This document shows, piece by piece, positions 1-7,378 of a DNA stretch of 16,059 bases. The DNA is from Pseudomonas sp. (GTDB lineage Bacteria; Pseudomonadota; Gammaproteobacteria; Pseudomonadales; Pseudomonadaceae), in assembly GCA_029239415.1 (NCBI GenBank), contig JAQZAY010000056.1, positions 1 to 16,059 of the forward strand, given 5' to 3'. A model generated the notes under the pieces. It searched no databases, had not been told where the DNA came from, and was given only the letters and a program-made list of their open reading frames with translations. Numbering within the stretch: the stretch's first letter is position 1; every line of letters begins with the position of its first letter. The translations under genes and the position numbers were made by a program.

Positions 1-1
1 A

Positions 2-571
2 CTGCCGCCGAACCAGGGCGCCGTCGACCTGCCGGGGCTGATGCGCGTCTGCCGCCAGCACGGCCTGCGCACCCTGGCGATTCGTGCCAGCCGCATCGAG
101 GACATCGCCGCGGCGATCGCCATCGACATGCCGGTGCTGCCGCCCTCCGGTGCTCGCGAGCGCCCCCTCGAGCCCGAGCCCGAGATAAAGAAGCCCGAAC
201 CGGCACCACCGCCCCCTCCTGCCCCGGTCGAGCCGGAAATCAAGCCTACCCGCATCATCACTTCCCCGGTGCGCGGCGGCCAGCAGATCTATGCTCAAGG
301 TGGGGATCTGGTGGTGGTGTCGTCGGTCAGTCCAGGCGCGGAACTTCTCGCCGATGGCAACATCCATGTGTACGGCGCGATGCGCGGCCGGGCCCTTGCG
401 GGTATCAAGGGCAATACCAGAGCGCGGATCTTCTGCCAGCAGATGACCGCCGAAATGCTCTCGATCGCTGGCCAGTACAAGGTGTCCGAGGACCTTCGGC
501 GCGACCCGCTATGGGGCACCGGGGTGCAGGTCAGCCTGGCCGGTGACGTGTTGAACATCACCCGTCTTTAA
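2..571 (+). CDS. minC: Septum site-determining protein MinC (C-terminal part; 5' end outside window)
   Basis: MinC is the FtsZ-polymerisation inhibitor that MinD brings to the membrane to block division at the poles. The frame is open from base 2 and lacks a start, so the gene begins upstream. What is visible is the end of the N-terminal domain, then a Pro/Glu-rich linker (roughly bases 155-245), then the C-terminal beta-helix domain that dimerises and binds MinD. The C-domain shows the typical blocks '[16 protein letters not shown]', '[16 protein letters not shown]' and '[19 protein letters not shown]'. The order minC-minD-minE confirms the call. It ends in TAA, 98 bases before minD. Nothing looks degraded; the missing N-terminus is due only to the window edge. 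Confidence 0.97.
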   Translation: MPPNQGAVDLPGLMRVCRQHGLRTLAIRASRIEDIAAAIAIDMPVLPPSGARERPLEPEPEIKKPEPAPPPPPAPVEPEIKPTRIITSPVRGGQQIYAQGGDLVVVSSVSPGAELLADGNIHVYGAMRGRALAGIKGNTRARIFCQQMTAEMLSIAGQYKVSEDLRRDPLWGTGVQVSLAGDVLNITRL

Positions 572-578
572 CGGATAC

Positions 579-607
579 TTGCCGCCATTTTCTGCGCAAC
601 TTATTTC
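579..607 (+). promoter_or_regulatory. Possible sigma-70 promoter between minC and minD
   Basis: TTGCCG at 579-584 and TATTTC at 602-607 are separated by 17 bases. They match the -35 and -10 consensus at 4/6 and 3/6 positions. The gap is AT-richer than the flanking genes, and no terminator hairpin was found after minC. It could supply extra minDE transcript, but the match is weak and the genes may simply be read through from minC. Confidence 0.25.
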
Positions 608-669
608 CATGTTGCCGTTTTTTTGCATTTTCAGGGACTCGATGTCCTTTTCTCTAGGGGTGAAACACC

Positions 670-1482
670 TTGGCCAAGATTCTCGTGGTTACATCCGGCA
701 AGGGTGGTGTGGGTAAGACCACCACCAGCGCCGCTATCGGTACCGGCCTCGCGCTGCGCGGCCACAAGACTGTCATCGTCGACTTCGACGTCGGCCTGCG
801 TAACCTCGACCTGATCATGGGCTGCGAACGCCGCGTGGTCTACGATTTCGTCAACGTGGTCAACGGCGAGGCCAACCTGCAGCAGGCCCTGATCAAGGAC
901 AAGCGTCTCGAGAACCTGTACGTGCTGGCCGCCAGCCAGACCCGCGACAAGGACGCACTGACCCAGGAAGGCGTCGAAAAGGTCCTGATGGAGCTCAAGT
1001 CGCAGTTCGAGTACGTGGTCTGCGACTCGCCGGCCGGCATCGAGAAAGGTGCCCACCTGGCGATGTACTTCGCCGACGAAGCCATTGTCGTCACCAACCC
1101 GGAAGTTTCCTCGGTACGTGACTCGGACCGCATGCTGGGCCTTCTGGCCAGCAAGTCGCGCCGCGCCGAACGCAACGAAGACCCGATCAAGGAACACCTG
1201 CTGATCACCCGCTATCATCCCGAGCGCGTCAGCCAGGGCGAGATGCTCGGCGTCGAGGACGTCAAGGAAATCCTGTCGGTCGCGCTGCTGGGCGTGATCC
1301 CGGAGTCGCAGGCGGTGCTCAAGGCATCCAACCAGGGCGTCCCGGTGATCCTCGACGACCAGAGCGATGCCGGCCAGGCGTACAGCGATACTGTCGACCG
1401 CCTTCTGGGCAAAAACGTGGAACACCGGTTCCTTGATGTGAAGAAGAAGGGATTCTTCGAGCGCCTGTTTGGAGGCAACTAA
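670..1482 (+). CDS. minD: Septum site-determining protein MinD (membrane ATPase)
   Basis: MinD is a ParA/MinD-type (SIMIBI class) ATPase that dimerises on the inner membrane with ATP, recruits MinC and is released by MinE. The protein has 270 residues, the usual length. The deviant Walker A 'GKGGVGKTTT' is at residues 10-19 (signature Lys11, catalytic Lys16) and the switch I/A' region 'VIVDFDVGLRNLD' follows at about 35-47. The C-terminus 'FFERLF' with preceding lysines is the amphipathic membrane-targeting helix. The start is TTG at 670, chosen because it gives the conserved MAKI N-terminus and has AGGGGTGA (656-663) six bases upstream; no in-frame ATG fits. minE starts 3 bases after the stop. 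Confidence 0.98.
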   Translation: MAKILVVTSGKGGVGKTTTSAAIGTGLALRGHKTVIVDFDVGLRNLDLIMGCERRVVYDFVNVVNGEANLQQALIKDKRLENLYVLAASQTRDKDALTQEGVEKVLMELKSQFEYVVCDSPAGIEKGAHLAMYFADEAIVVTNPEVSSVRDSDRMLGLLASKSRRAERNEDPIKEHLLITRYHPERVSQGEMLGVEDVKEILSVALLGVIPESQAVLKASNQGVPVILDDQSDAGQAYSDTVDRLLGKNVEHRFLDVKKKGFFERLFGGN

Positions 1483-1485
1483 CCC

Positions 1486-1740
1486 ATGAACCTTTTTGAC
1501 TTCTTTCGTGCCAGCAAAAAAGTAAGCACCGCTTCGGTCGCGAAAGAGCGTCTACAGATCATCGTGGCGCACGAGCGCGGTCAGCGCAGTACCCCGGACT
1601 ACCTGCCAGCCCTGCAGAAGGAGCTGGTCGAGGTGATCCGCAAGTACGTCAACATCGGCTCCGATGATGTGCAGGTCGCTCTGGAAAACCAGGGCAGCTG
1701 CTCGATCCTGGAACTCAACATCACCCTGCCCGATCGCTGA
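1486..1740 (+). CDS. minE: Cell division topological specificity factor MinE
   Basis: MinE stimulates MinD ATPase and drives the pole-to-pole oscillation that leaves mid-cell free for the Z ring. The protein has 84 residues, normal for the family. The N-terminal amphipathic membrane helix 'MNLFDFFRA' is followed by the anti-MinCD segment '[14 protein letters not shown]' (about residues 19-32), which refolds on binding MinD, and a C-terminal dimerisation domain ending 'LELNITLP'. The ribosome binding site GGAGG (1471-1475) lies within the last codons of minD, and only 3 bases separate the genes, so the two are surely co-transcribed and probably translationally coupled. Confidence 0.98.
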   Translation: MNLFDFFRASKKVSTASVAKERLQIIVAHERGQRSTPDYLPALQKELVEVIRKYVNIGSDDVQVALENQGSCSILELNITLPDR

Positions 1741-1763
1741 TCGGCGTCCTGGGTAATCCGCCA

Positions 1764-1811
1764 CGGCGACGGCCGGGCCGGCAGCCAACCTGCCGGTTCC
1801 GCCCGTCGCCG
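1764..1811 (+). terminator. Large two-tier hairpin between minE and rluA (possible terminator or mRNA stabiliser)
   Basis: The outer arms CGGCGACGG (1764-1772) and CCGTCGCCG (1803-1811) are perfectly complementary. Inside them CCGGCAG (1778-1784) and CTGCCGG (1790-1796) form a second perfect stem with the loop CCAAC. Only the short run GTGTTT follows, so classical intrinsic termination is doubtful. It could protect the 3' end of the min transcript or attenuate read-through into rluA, which starts 23 bases later. Confidence 0.45.
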
Positions 1812-1834
1812 TTGGTGTTTGCAGAGAACTCGCA

Positions 1835-2470
1835 ATGCCGCTGTCCAATGTCCATGTGCTGTACGAAGACGCCGCGATCCTGGTGATCGACAAGCCAACC
1901 CTGCTGCTGTCGGTGCCCGGTCGCGCCGATGACAACAAGGACTGCCTGATCACTCGCCTGCAGGAAAACGGCTATCCCGATGCCCTGATCGTCCACCGCC
2001 TGGACTGGGAAACCTCGGGCATCATCCTCCTGGCCCGTGATGCCGACAGCCACCGCGAGCTGTCCCGGCAGTTCCACGACCGCGAGACCGAGAAAGCCTA
2101 TACCGCCCTGTGCTGGGGCCAGCCGGCGCTGGACAGCGGCAGCATCGACCTGCCCCTGCGCTACGACCCGCCGACCAAGCCGCGCCACGTGGTGGACCAC
2201 GAGCAGGGCAAGCATGCGCTGACCTTCTGGCGCATCCTGGAACGCCACGCCGATCACTGTCGTGTCGAGCTGACCCCGATTACCGGGCGCTCGCACCAGC
2301 TGCGCGTGCACATGCTGTCGATCGGGCACCCCCTGCTGGGCGACCGCTTGTACGCCAACCCAGAGGCGCTGGCCGCGCATGAGCGGTTGTGCCTGCATGC
2401 GAGCATGCTGAGCTTCACCCATCCGGTTTCCGGGCAGCGGTTGAAGTTCGAGTGTCCGGCGCCGTTCTGA
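1835..2470 (+). CDS. rluA: RluA-family pseudouridine synthase (23S rRNA U746 / tRNA U32 type)
   Basis: This enzyme isomerises uridine to pseudouridine in RNA. The 211 residues form a compact catalytic domain without an S4 domain, as in E. coli RluA and unlike RluC/RluD. The catalytic motif 'HRLDWETSG' carries the nucleophilic Asp57. Other family blocks are 'VIDKPTLLLSVPGR' (residues 18-30), 'RQFHDRETEKAY', 'PITGRSHQLRVHML' and 'GHPLLGDRLYA'. The 'LLSVPGR' and 'GRSHQLRVHML' stretches closely resemble E. coli RluA, which modifies both 23S rRNA and tRNA; that dual specificity is inferred. The ATG at 1835 has only a weak purine-rich site (GAGA) before it. A REP pair follows the stop. Confidence 0.9.
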   Translation: MPLSNVHVLYEDAAILVIDKPTLLLSVPGRADDNKDCLITRLQENGYPDALIVHRLDWETSGIILLARDADSHRELSRQFHDRETEKAYTALCWGQPALDSGSIDLPLRYDPPTKPRHVVDHEQGKHALTFWRILERHADHCRVELTPITGRSHQLRVHMLSIGHPLLGDRLYANPEALAAHERLCLHASMLSFTHPVSGQRLKFECPAPF

Positions 2471-2479
2471 TAGATCGCG

Positions 2480-2577
2480 TCGGCCCCATTCGCTGGCAAG
2501 CCAGCTCCCACAGGTACAGCGCCGCTCATAGGTTTGCGCTGTACCTGTGGGAGCTGGCTTGCCAGCGAATGGGCCGA
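2480..2577. repeat. Inverted REP pair (BIME-like) between rluA and apeB
   Basis: Two copies of a roughly 42-base sequence face each other: 2480-2522 and 2536-2577. They are complementary throughout except for one extra C in the left arm, with a 13-base spacer. Each copy has its own short palindrome, GCTGGCAAGCCAGC, followed by TCCCACAGGTACAGCGC. The pattern matches the Pseudomonas REP family ('CGCTGGCAAGCCAGCTCCCACA'). In RNA this would fold into a very stable hairpin, expected to block 3' exonucleases after rluA. Confidence 0.85.
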
Positions 2578-2633
2578 CACAATTCCCCGTCCAAGTACGC
2601 TAAACTCGCGCCCACAGCTGTCTGGAGTGTTTT

Positions 2634-3923
2634 ATGCGCGATGCCCTGAACCAAGGCCTGATCGATTTCATCAAGTCTTCCCCCACGCCTTTCCATGCCA
2701 CCGCCAGCCTGGCCCTGCGCCTCGAGGCTGCCGGCTACCAGCGCCTGGACGAGCGCGACAGCTGGGCGACCGTGCCTGGCGGGCGCTACTACGTGACCCG
2801 CAACGATTCCTCGATCATCGCCATCAAGCTGGGCCGGCACTCGCCACTGCTGGGCGGTATCCGCCTGGTCGGCGCCCACACCGACAGCCCGTGCCTGCGC
2901 GTCAAGCCGCAGCCCGAGCTGCAGCGCCTGGGCTTCCTGCAGCTGGGCGTCGAAGTCTATGGCGGCGCCTTGCTGGCCCCCTGGTTCGATCGCGACCTGT
3001 CGCTGGCGGGTCGGGTCACCTTCCGTCGTGACGGCAAGGTCGAGAGCCAGCTGGTCGACTTCAGGCTGCCGCTCGCCATCATTCCCAACCTGGCCATCCA
3101 CCTCAATCGCACCGCCAACGAAGGCTGGATGATCAACCCGCAGACCGAGCTGCCGCCGATCCTGGCCCAGGTCGCCGGTGACGAGCGCGTCGACTTCCGT
3201 GCCCTGCTCACCGAGCAGCTGGCCCGCGAGCACCAGCTCAATGCCGACGTGGTGCTCGACTACGAGCTGAGTTTCTACGACACCCAGCCTCCCGCGCTGA
3301 TCGGCCTCAACGGCGACTTCATCGCCAGCGCCCGCCTGGACAACCTGCTGTCCTGCTTCGCCGGCCTGCAGGCACTGCTGGCGGCCGACAGCGATGAAAC
3401 CTGCGTGCTGGTGTGCAACGACCACGAAGAGGTCGGCTCGAGCTCGGCGTGCGGCGCCGATGGCCCGATGCTGGAACAGACCCTGCGCCGCCTGCTGCCC
3501 GACGGCGATGACTTCGTGCGCGCCATGCAGCGTTCCTTGCTGGTGTCGGCCGACAACGCCCATGGGGTGCACCCCAACTACGCCGACAAGCACGATGGCA
3601 ACCACGGTCCCAAGCTCAACGCGGGCCCGGTCATCAAGGTCAACAACAACCAGCGCTACGCCACCAACAGCGAGACCGCCGGCTTCTTCCGCCACCTGTG
3701 CATGGCCGAGGAAGTACCGGTGCAGAGCTTCGTGGTGCGCAGCGACATGGGCTGCGGGTCGACCACCGGGCCGATCACTGCCAGCCAGCTGGGCGTGCGG
3801 ACCGTGGATATCGGCCTGCCCACCTTTGCCATGCACTCGATCCGCGAGCTGTGCGGCAGCCAGGACCTGGCGCACCTGGTGAAGGTGTTGACGGCGTTCT
3901 ATCGGAGCAGGGACTTGCCGTAG
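2634..3923 (+). CDS. apeB: M18-family aminopeptidase ApeB (aspartyl aminopeptidase type)
   Basis: This is a cytosolic metallo-aminopeptidase that removes N-terminal, mainly acidic, residues from peptides; family members assemble as large oligomers. At 429 residues it has the usual bacterial M18 length and no signal peptide. By analogy with eukaryotic aspartyl aminopeptidase the metal ligands are visible: His82 in 'GAHTDSP', Asp236 in 'RLDN', Glu266 in 'DHEEVGS', Asp307 in 'SADNAHG' and His401 in 'TFAMHS'. Glu265 is the likely catalytic base. The ATG at 2634 is supported by GGAG (2624-2627) six bases upstream. It is probably a single-gene unit, bounded by REP-type hairpins on both sides. Confidence 0.95.
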   Translation: MRDALNQGLIDFIKSSPTPFHATASLALRLEAAGYQRLDERDSWATVPGGRYYVTRNDSSIIAIKLGRHSPLLGGIRLVGAHTDSPCLRVKPQPELQRLGFLQLGVEVYGGALLAPWFDRDLSLAGRVTFRRDGKVESQLVDFRLPLAIIPNLAIHLNRTANEGWMINPQTELPPILAQVAGDERVDFRALLTEQLAREHQLNADVVLDYELSFYDTQPPALIGLNGDFIASARLDNLLSCFAGLQALLAADSDETCVLVCNDHEEVGSSSACGADGPMLEQTLRRLLPDGDDFVRAMQRSLLVSADNAHGVHPNYADKHDGNHGPKLNAGPVIKVNNNQRYATNSETAGFFRHLCMAEEVPVQSFVVRSDMGCGSTTGPITASQLGVRTVDIGLPTFAMHSIRELCGSQDLAHLVKVLTAFYRSRDLP

Positions 3924-3938
3924 GCCGCATTGATCTTC

Positions 3939-3972
3939 GCCCCTCATCGCGGGCAAGCCTGCGATGAGGGGC
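3939..3972. repeat. REP-like hairpin downstream of apeB
   Basis: A perfect 12-bp stem (GCCCCTCATCGC at 3939-3950 with its complement at 3961-3972) encloses the 10-base loop GGGCAAGCCT. The 'CGCGGGCAAGCCTGCG' core is a Pseudomonas REP signature. It starts 15 bases after the apeB stop. There is no T-run, so it is more likely an mRNA 3' stabiliser or weak terminator than a classical intrinsic terminator. Confidence 0.7.
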
Positions 3973-4045
3973 TGATGCCGATCAACGAGCCCGCCTTGTG
4001 AACCGCTATGCTTGTTGCATGGCACATTGCACAAGGATCCTGCCC

Positions 4046-4210
4046 ATGTCTGCCTTCCATTCCATGCTTGTTCCGGTTCTCGTCGGGTTGTTTCTGCTGA
4101 CCGTGGGCTTCAGCCTGCGCGACCGCAATGCCGGTGTGCTGATGATGTGGATCGGCACCATGGGCATGCTCGGGCTGATGTGCTGGAAGATCCTCGAGAA
4201 ACTGGCCTGA
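4046..4210 (+). CDS. Small two-helix membrane protein of unknown function
   Basis: I do not recognise a named family. The 54-residue product reads MSAFHSMLVPVLVGLFLLTV at the start, giving a first hydrophobic helix (about residues 7-21). A charged loop 'LRDRNAG' follows, then a second helix 'VLMMWIGTMGMLGLMCWKIL' (about 31-50). A short hairpin-shaped inner-membrane protein is the simplest reading. I chose ATG 4046 because AAGGAT (4033-4038) lies seven bases before it; an upstream ATG at 3998 would add 16 residues but has no good ribosome site. The stop is 49 bases before the mechanosensitive channel gene on the same strand, so co-transcription and a link to membrane tension or envelope are possible but unproven. 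Confidence 0.7.
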   Translation: MSAFHSMLVPVLVGLFLLTVGFSLRDRNAGVLMMWIGTMGMLGLMCWKILEKLA

Positions 4211-4259
4211 AAAATCCTCTACACTCGGGCATTCGTTTGATCCTGAGGTAGATTTCCCG

Positions 4260-6395
4260 GTGCCTGCTTTCCTGCGTAGCCTGACCCTGCTATTGGTTTT
4301 TCTGTTCATCTCCCCTGTTCAGGCCGCTGGCCTGCCCGGCCTGCTCGGTTCAAGCGCCCCTGCCCAAGAGCAATCCACCGAGCCGCTGGACAAATCCCTC
4401 GACGAGGTGATCAAGACCCTCGAAAACGATCAGCAACGCACCAAGCTGCTGGCTGACCTGAAACAGCTGCGCGACAGTACTCGCCAGGCCCAGCCCGCCC
4501 AGGAACAGGGCGTGCTGGGCCTGATCGGCTCCACCCTGCACGATCTCGAGAAACAGTTCAGCGGCGACGCGAGCCCGTTCCGGCGCTGGTCGCTGGAAAT
4601 GCAACAGGCCCAGGCCGAGCTGTCGGGCCTGGTCGTGCCGGTGCACCAATGGCCGGCCATTCTGTTTGGTTTTGCCGCGATCATCGCCGTATGGAGCCTG
4701 CTGGCCTACGCCTTCAACTGGATCGGGCATCGCGTGCGCGTGCGCTTCGGCCTGACCGAGGAGCTGCCCCAGCACCCGCGGACCTGGGACCTGGTGCGTT
4801 TTGCCCTGCGCAAGCTGGGCCCTTGGCTGGTGGCACTGGTGTTCACCGTCTACCTGAGCTTCGCCCTGCCCTCGTCGCTGGGCAAGTCGATGGCAATGGT
4901 ACTGGCCTACGCGCTGGTGGTAGGCACCTGCTTCTCGGCGATCTGCGTGATCGCCTTTTCGCTGCTCGATGGCCCACATCGGCACCGTGCCCTGTATATC
5001 CTGCGTCACCAGGCGTTTCGCCCGCTATGGCTGATCGGCAGCTTCGCGGCCTTTGGCGAGGCGATGAACGATCCGCGCCTGACCTCCGCGCTGGGGATGC
5101 ACCTGGCCCACGGCCTGGCCACCTTGGCCAACGTGCTGGCGGCGCTTTCCACGGCGCTGTTCATCCTGCGGTTCCGCCGGCCGATCGGCCACCTGATCCG
5201 CAACCAGCCGCTGGCGCGGCGCCTGAACCGACGAGCGCTGAACGACACGCTGTCGATCCTAGGCAGCTTCTGGTACTTGCCGGCCCTGGTGCTGGTGGCC
5301 ATCTCGCTGTTCGCCACCTTTGTCTCTGCCGGCGATACCAGCACGGCGCTGCGCCAGTCGCTGATGTGCACAGTGCTGGTGGTGATCTGCATGGTGCTCA
5401 ACGGGCTGCTGCGCCGCCACGCGCTCAAGCCGCGCAGCAACCGGCGCCAGGCGGTGTATGCCGAGCGCTTGCGCAACTTCGCCTACACCCTGGCGCACCT
5501 GTTCATCTGGCTGGTATTCATCGAACTGGGCCTGCGCGTGTGGGGCCTGTCGCTGATCGGTTTCGCCGAAGGCGACGGGCACGACTTCAGCCTGCGCCTG
5601 CTTGGGCTGGTCGGCACGCTGATCGCCGCCTGGCTGGTCTGGATCCTGGCCGACACCGCCGTACACCATGCCCTGGTCGGTTCGCGCAGGGGCCTTGCCA
5701 ACGCGCGGGCACAGACCATGATGCCGCTGATCCGCAACGTCATGTTCGTGGCCATATTCATCATCGCGGTGATCGTCGCCCTGGCCAACATGGGCATGAA
5801 CGTCACCCCGCTGCTGGCCGGTGCCGGTGTCATCGGCCTGGCGATCGGCTTTGGCGCCCAGTCGCTGGTGGCCGACCTGATCACGGGCCTGTTCATCATC
5901 ATCGAGGACTCGCTGGCCATCGACGACTATGTCGACCTCGGTGGGCACCTGGGTACGGTCGAGGGCCTGACCATTCGCACCGTGCGTCTTCGCGACATCG
6001 ATGGCATCGTGCATACCATCCCGTTCAGCGAAATCAAGAGCATCAAGAACTACTCGCGCGAATTCGGCTACGCGATTTTCCGCATCGCCATACCCCACAA
6101 CATGAATATCGACCGGGCCATCGGCCTGATCCGCGATGTCGGCCAGAAACTGCGTAGCGATCCGCTGATGCGACGCAACATCTGGTCGCCGCTCGAGCTG
6201 CAAGGGGTCGAGAGCTTCGAGTCGGGCTCGGCGATCCTGCGTGCCCGTTTCAAGACGGCGCCGATCAAGCAATGGGAAGTGTCGCGTGCGTTCAACCTCG
6301 CGCTCAAGCGCCAGCTCGACGAAGCAGGCCTGGACCTGGCGACGCCACGCCTGTCGGTGCAGGTGATCACGGCCGATGGCGGGGCGTCAGGTTGA
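4260..6395 (+). CDS. Large MscS-family mechanosensitive ion channel (YbiO-like)
   Basis: This inner-membrane channel is expected to open under membrane tension and release solutes during hypo-osmotic shock. The product has 711 residues. A signal peptide (1-22, '..FLFISPVQA') precedes a periplasmic helical part with coiled-coil character (about 43-125). About ten hydrophobic segments lie between 133 and 511. The MscS pore helix and core, 'PLLAGAGVIGLAIGFGAQSL' and 'DLITGLFIIIEDSLAIDDYV', are at about 517-558, followed by the beta domain and cytoplasmic vestibule. Size, the N-terminal 'GLPGLLG' region and the core resemble E. coli YbiO more than minimal MscS. The start is GTG at 4260 with GAGG (4245-4248) upstream, a rather long spacing. 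The 3' end overlaps the convergent regulator by 9 bases. Confidence 0.92.
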   Translation: MPAFLRSLTLLLVFLFISPVQAAGLPGLLGSSAPAQEQSTEPLDKSLDEVIKTLENDQQRTKLLADLKQLRDSTRQAQPAQEQGVLGLIGSTLHDLEKQFSGDASPFRRWSLEMQQAQAELSGLVVPVHQWPAILFGFAAIIAVWSLLAYAFNWIGHRVRVRFGLTEELPQHPRTWDLVRFALRKLGPWLVALVFTVYLSFALPSSLGKSMAMVLAYALVVGTCFSAICVIAFSLLDGPHRHRALYILRHQAFRPLWLIGSFAAFGEAMNDPRLTSALGMHLAHGLATLANVLAALSTALFILRFRRPIGHLIRNQPLARRLNRRALNDTLSILGSFWYLPALVLVAISLFATFVSAGDTSTALRQSLMCTVLVVICMVLNGLLRRHALKPRSNRRQAVYAERLRNFAYTLAHLFIWLVFIELGLRVWGLSLIGFAEGDGHDFSLRLLGLVGTLIAAWLVWILADTAVHHALVGSRRGLANARAQTMMPLIRNVMFVAIFIIAVIVALANMGMNVTPLLAGAGVIGLAIGFGAQSLVADLITGLFIIIEDSLAIDDYVDLGGHLGTVEGLTIRTVRLRDIDGIVHTIPFSEIKSIKNYSREFGYAIFRIAIPHNMNIDRAIGLIRDVGQKLRSDPLMRRNIWSPLELQGVESFESGSAILRARFKTAPIKQWEVSRAFNLALKRQLDEAGLDLATPRLSVQVITADGGASG

Positions 6396-7106
6396 GCCCG
6401 CGACAACCTTGATGCAGATCGCGTCATGCCGCCAGTATTCGAGGTCGCAGTCGATCAGCCGGCCTTGCTGGTCCCGGTTGACCCGGGTGATATGCAACCC
6501 GGGACTTCCCTGCGACACCTTCAGTGCGCGGGCCGCAGCGCCCGGCAGCGCAGTGGGCAGTATCTCGAAGCACACCTGGCCGTACTCGATGCCGTAGTGC
6601 CGGGAGTAGATCTCGGTCAGTGACTGGTCCAGGCCATGGCCTAGAATGCCCGGAAAATACACTGGGTTGAGGTAGTGCTCGGCGTACAGCACCGCCCGCC
6701 CGTCGATGCGTCGCAGCCGGCATACCTGGACCACGCTCGACAGCGCCGGCAACCGCAAGCGGGCACAGATCGCCGCCGGTGCCGGTTGCAGGCGCGCCGA
6801 CAGCAGCTCGGTGCCCGGTTGGCGGCCCTGTGCGCGTACCATCGCATGAAAGTGGCTGCGCTCGACCAGGTCGTAGCTCAGACGCTGCCCAGCGACGAAC
6901 CAGCCACGGCGCTCCTCGCGGTAGATCAGCCCCTGGGCCTCCAGCTGCACCAGGGCTTCGCGCAGGGTTATCCGGGTGGTGCCGAACACCTCGCTGAGCA
7001 TGCGTTCGGCCGGCAGCTTGCCGCCCGGCGCCAGCAGGCCATGCTCGATCTGCTCCTGCAAGGCCTGGCAGATGGCTGTTACCGCGCGCGGTGACTGTGG
7101 ATGCAT
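6387..7106 (-). CDS. GntR-family transcriptional regulator with UTRA ligand domain (HutC/PhnF type)
   Basis: This is the likely local repressor of the divergent transport genes. The 239-residue protein has an N-terminal winged helix-turn-helix (about 8-72) with the GntR signature 'KLPAERMLSEVFGTTRITLREAL'-like segment; recognition-helix residues lie around Arg45-Arg49. A UTRA effector domain follows (about 90-230), including 'AVLYAEHYLNPVYFPGI', and normally binds the small-molecule inducer. The minus-strand ATG (7106-7104) is preceded by AGGAAGG (complement of 7116-7122). A perfect palindrome (7121-7134) overlaps that ribosome site, implying autoregulation. Phosphonate regulators such as PhnF belong to this subfamily, which suits the neighbouring genes, but the effector is unknown. 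Confidence 0.9.
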   Translation of the reverse strand: MHPQSPRAVTAICQALQEQIEHGLLAPGGKLPAERMLSEVFGTTRITLREALVQLEAQGLIYREERRGWFVAGQRLSYDLVERSHFHAMVRAQGRQPGTELLSARLQPAPAAICARLRLPALSSVVQVCRLRRIDGRAVLYAEHYLNPVYFPGILGHGLDQSLTEIYSRHYGIEYGQVCFEILPTALPGAAARALKVSQGSPGLHITRVNRDQQGRLIDCDLEYWRHDAICIKVVAGST

Positions 7107-7120
7107 CGGGGGTTACCTTC

Positions 7121-7134
7121 CTGGACTAGTCCAG
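7121..7134. promoter_or_regulatory. Candidate GntR/UTRA operator O1 (perfect 14-bp palindrome)
   Basis: CTGGACTAGTCCAG is its own reverse complement. It lies 14 bases upstream of the regulator start and overlaps its ribosome binding site by two bases. It differs at two positions from TGGTCTAGACCA, the kind of palindrome recalled for PhnF-type UTRA regulators. Binding here would repress the regulator's own gene. Confidence 0.6.
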
Positions 7135-7144
7135 CACCAGTACC

Positions 7145-7164
7145 GGGCAGGCCACGACCTGCCC
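7145..7164. repeat. Short perfect inverted repeat in the regulator leader
   Basis: GGGCAGG (7145-7151) and CCTGCCC (7158-7164) form a perfect 7-bp stem around CCACGA. It lies within the expected 5' leader of the regulator and just beyond O1. It may be an RNA hairpin in the leader or another protein site; chance occurrence in GC-rich DNA cannot be excluded. Confidence 0.35.
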
Positions 7165-7203
7165 CCCAGGGCTTGGAGCGTAGTGCAAGCCTAGACAGGT
7201 GCG

Positions 7204-7221
7204 ATGACCATCCGATGACAA
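7204..7221 (-). promoter_or_regulatory. Candidate PHO box (PhoB site) facing the regulator gene
   Basis: On the minus strand TTGTCAT, four bases, then TGGTCAT reproduce the two 7-base direct repeats at 11-bp spacing of a PHO box (CTGTCAT-N4-CTGTCAT), matching 11 of 14 positions. TAGGCT, a 3/6 match to a -10, follows ten bases further on the same strand (7193-7188), the usual PhoB promoter geometry. The third CTAG site overlaps that -10. Confidence 0.4.
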
Positions 7222-7329
7222 GTACCTGGGCAAACCCCAGCCGGTGCCTTGCCAAGCCCTTTCGGATCAGGCGCTTGAACATGGTCTACGCTGGTTATCC
7301 AGGTCCTTGCAGGCCTCGGCCGGCCCGGC

Positions 7330-7347
7330 GCTACATCAAACTGTCAC
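7330..7347 (+). promoter_or_regulatory. Weak PHO-box-like site facing the transporter genes
   Basis: GCTACAT, the spacer CAAA, then CTGTCAC gives a perfect second repeat but a poor first repeat (3/7). TACCTT (7358-7363) lies ten bases downstream as a possible -10. It overlaps the start of the sigma-54-like motif, so at most one of these promoter readings may be right. Confidence 0.2.
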
Positions 7348-7362
7348 GCACCCGGCCTACCT

Positions 7363-7378
7363 TGGCTCAGGTATTGCT
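7363..7378 (+). promoter_or_regulatory. Candidate sigma-54 (RpoN) -24/-12 promoter for the transporter genes
   Basis: TGGCTCAGGTATTGCT fits TGGCACG-N4-TTGCW with GG (7364-7365) and GC (7376-7377) exactly ten bases apart, and TGGC and TTGCT intact; two of the three bases ACG differ. Transcription would start near 7389, about 50 bases before the first gene. No enhancer-binding activator gene is nearby, so one elsewhere in the genome (for example NtrC) would be needed. Confidence 0.4.

Noticed and set aside
1835..2470. RluC or RluD identity for the pseudouridine synthase
   Set aside because: The protein is too short, lacks an S4 domain, and its motifs follow RluA most closely.
2526..4034. Minus-strand open frame of 502 codons opposite apeB
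   Set aside because: Antisense shadow of a clearly conserved M18 peptidase; composition is typical of reverse frames in high-GC Pseudomonas DNA.
7184..7203. NtrC-like dyad TGCAAG...GGTGCG before the transporter genes
   Set aside because: The half sites are eight bases apart rather than the five expected for NtrC, and they match only partly.
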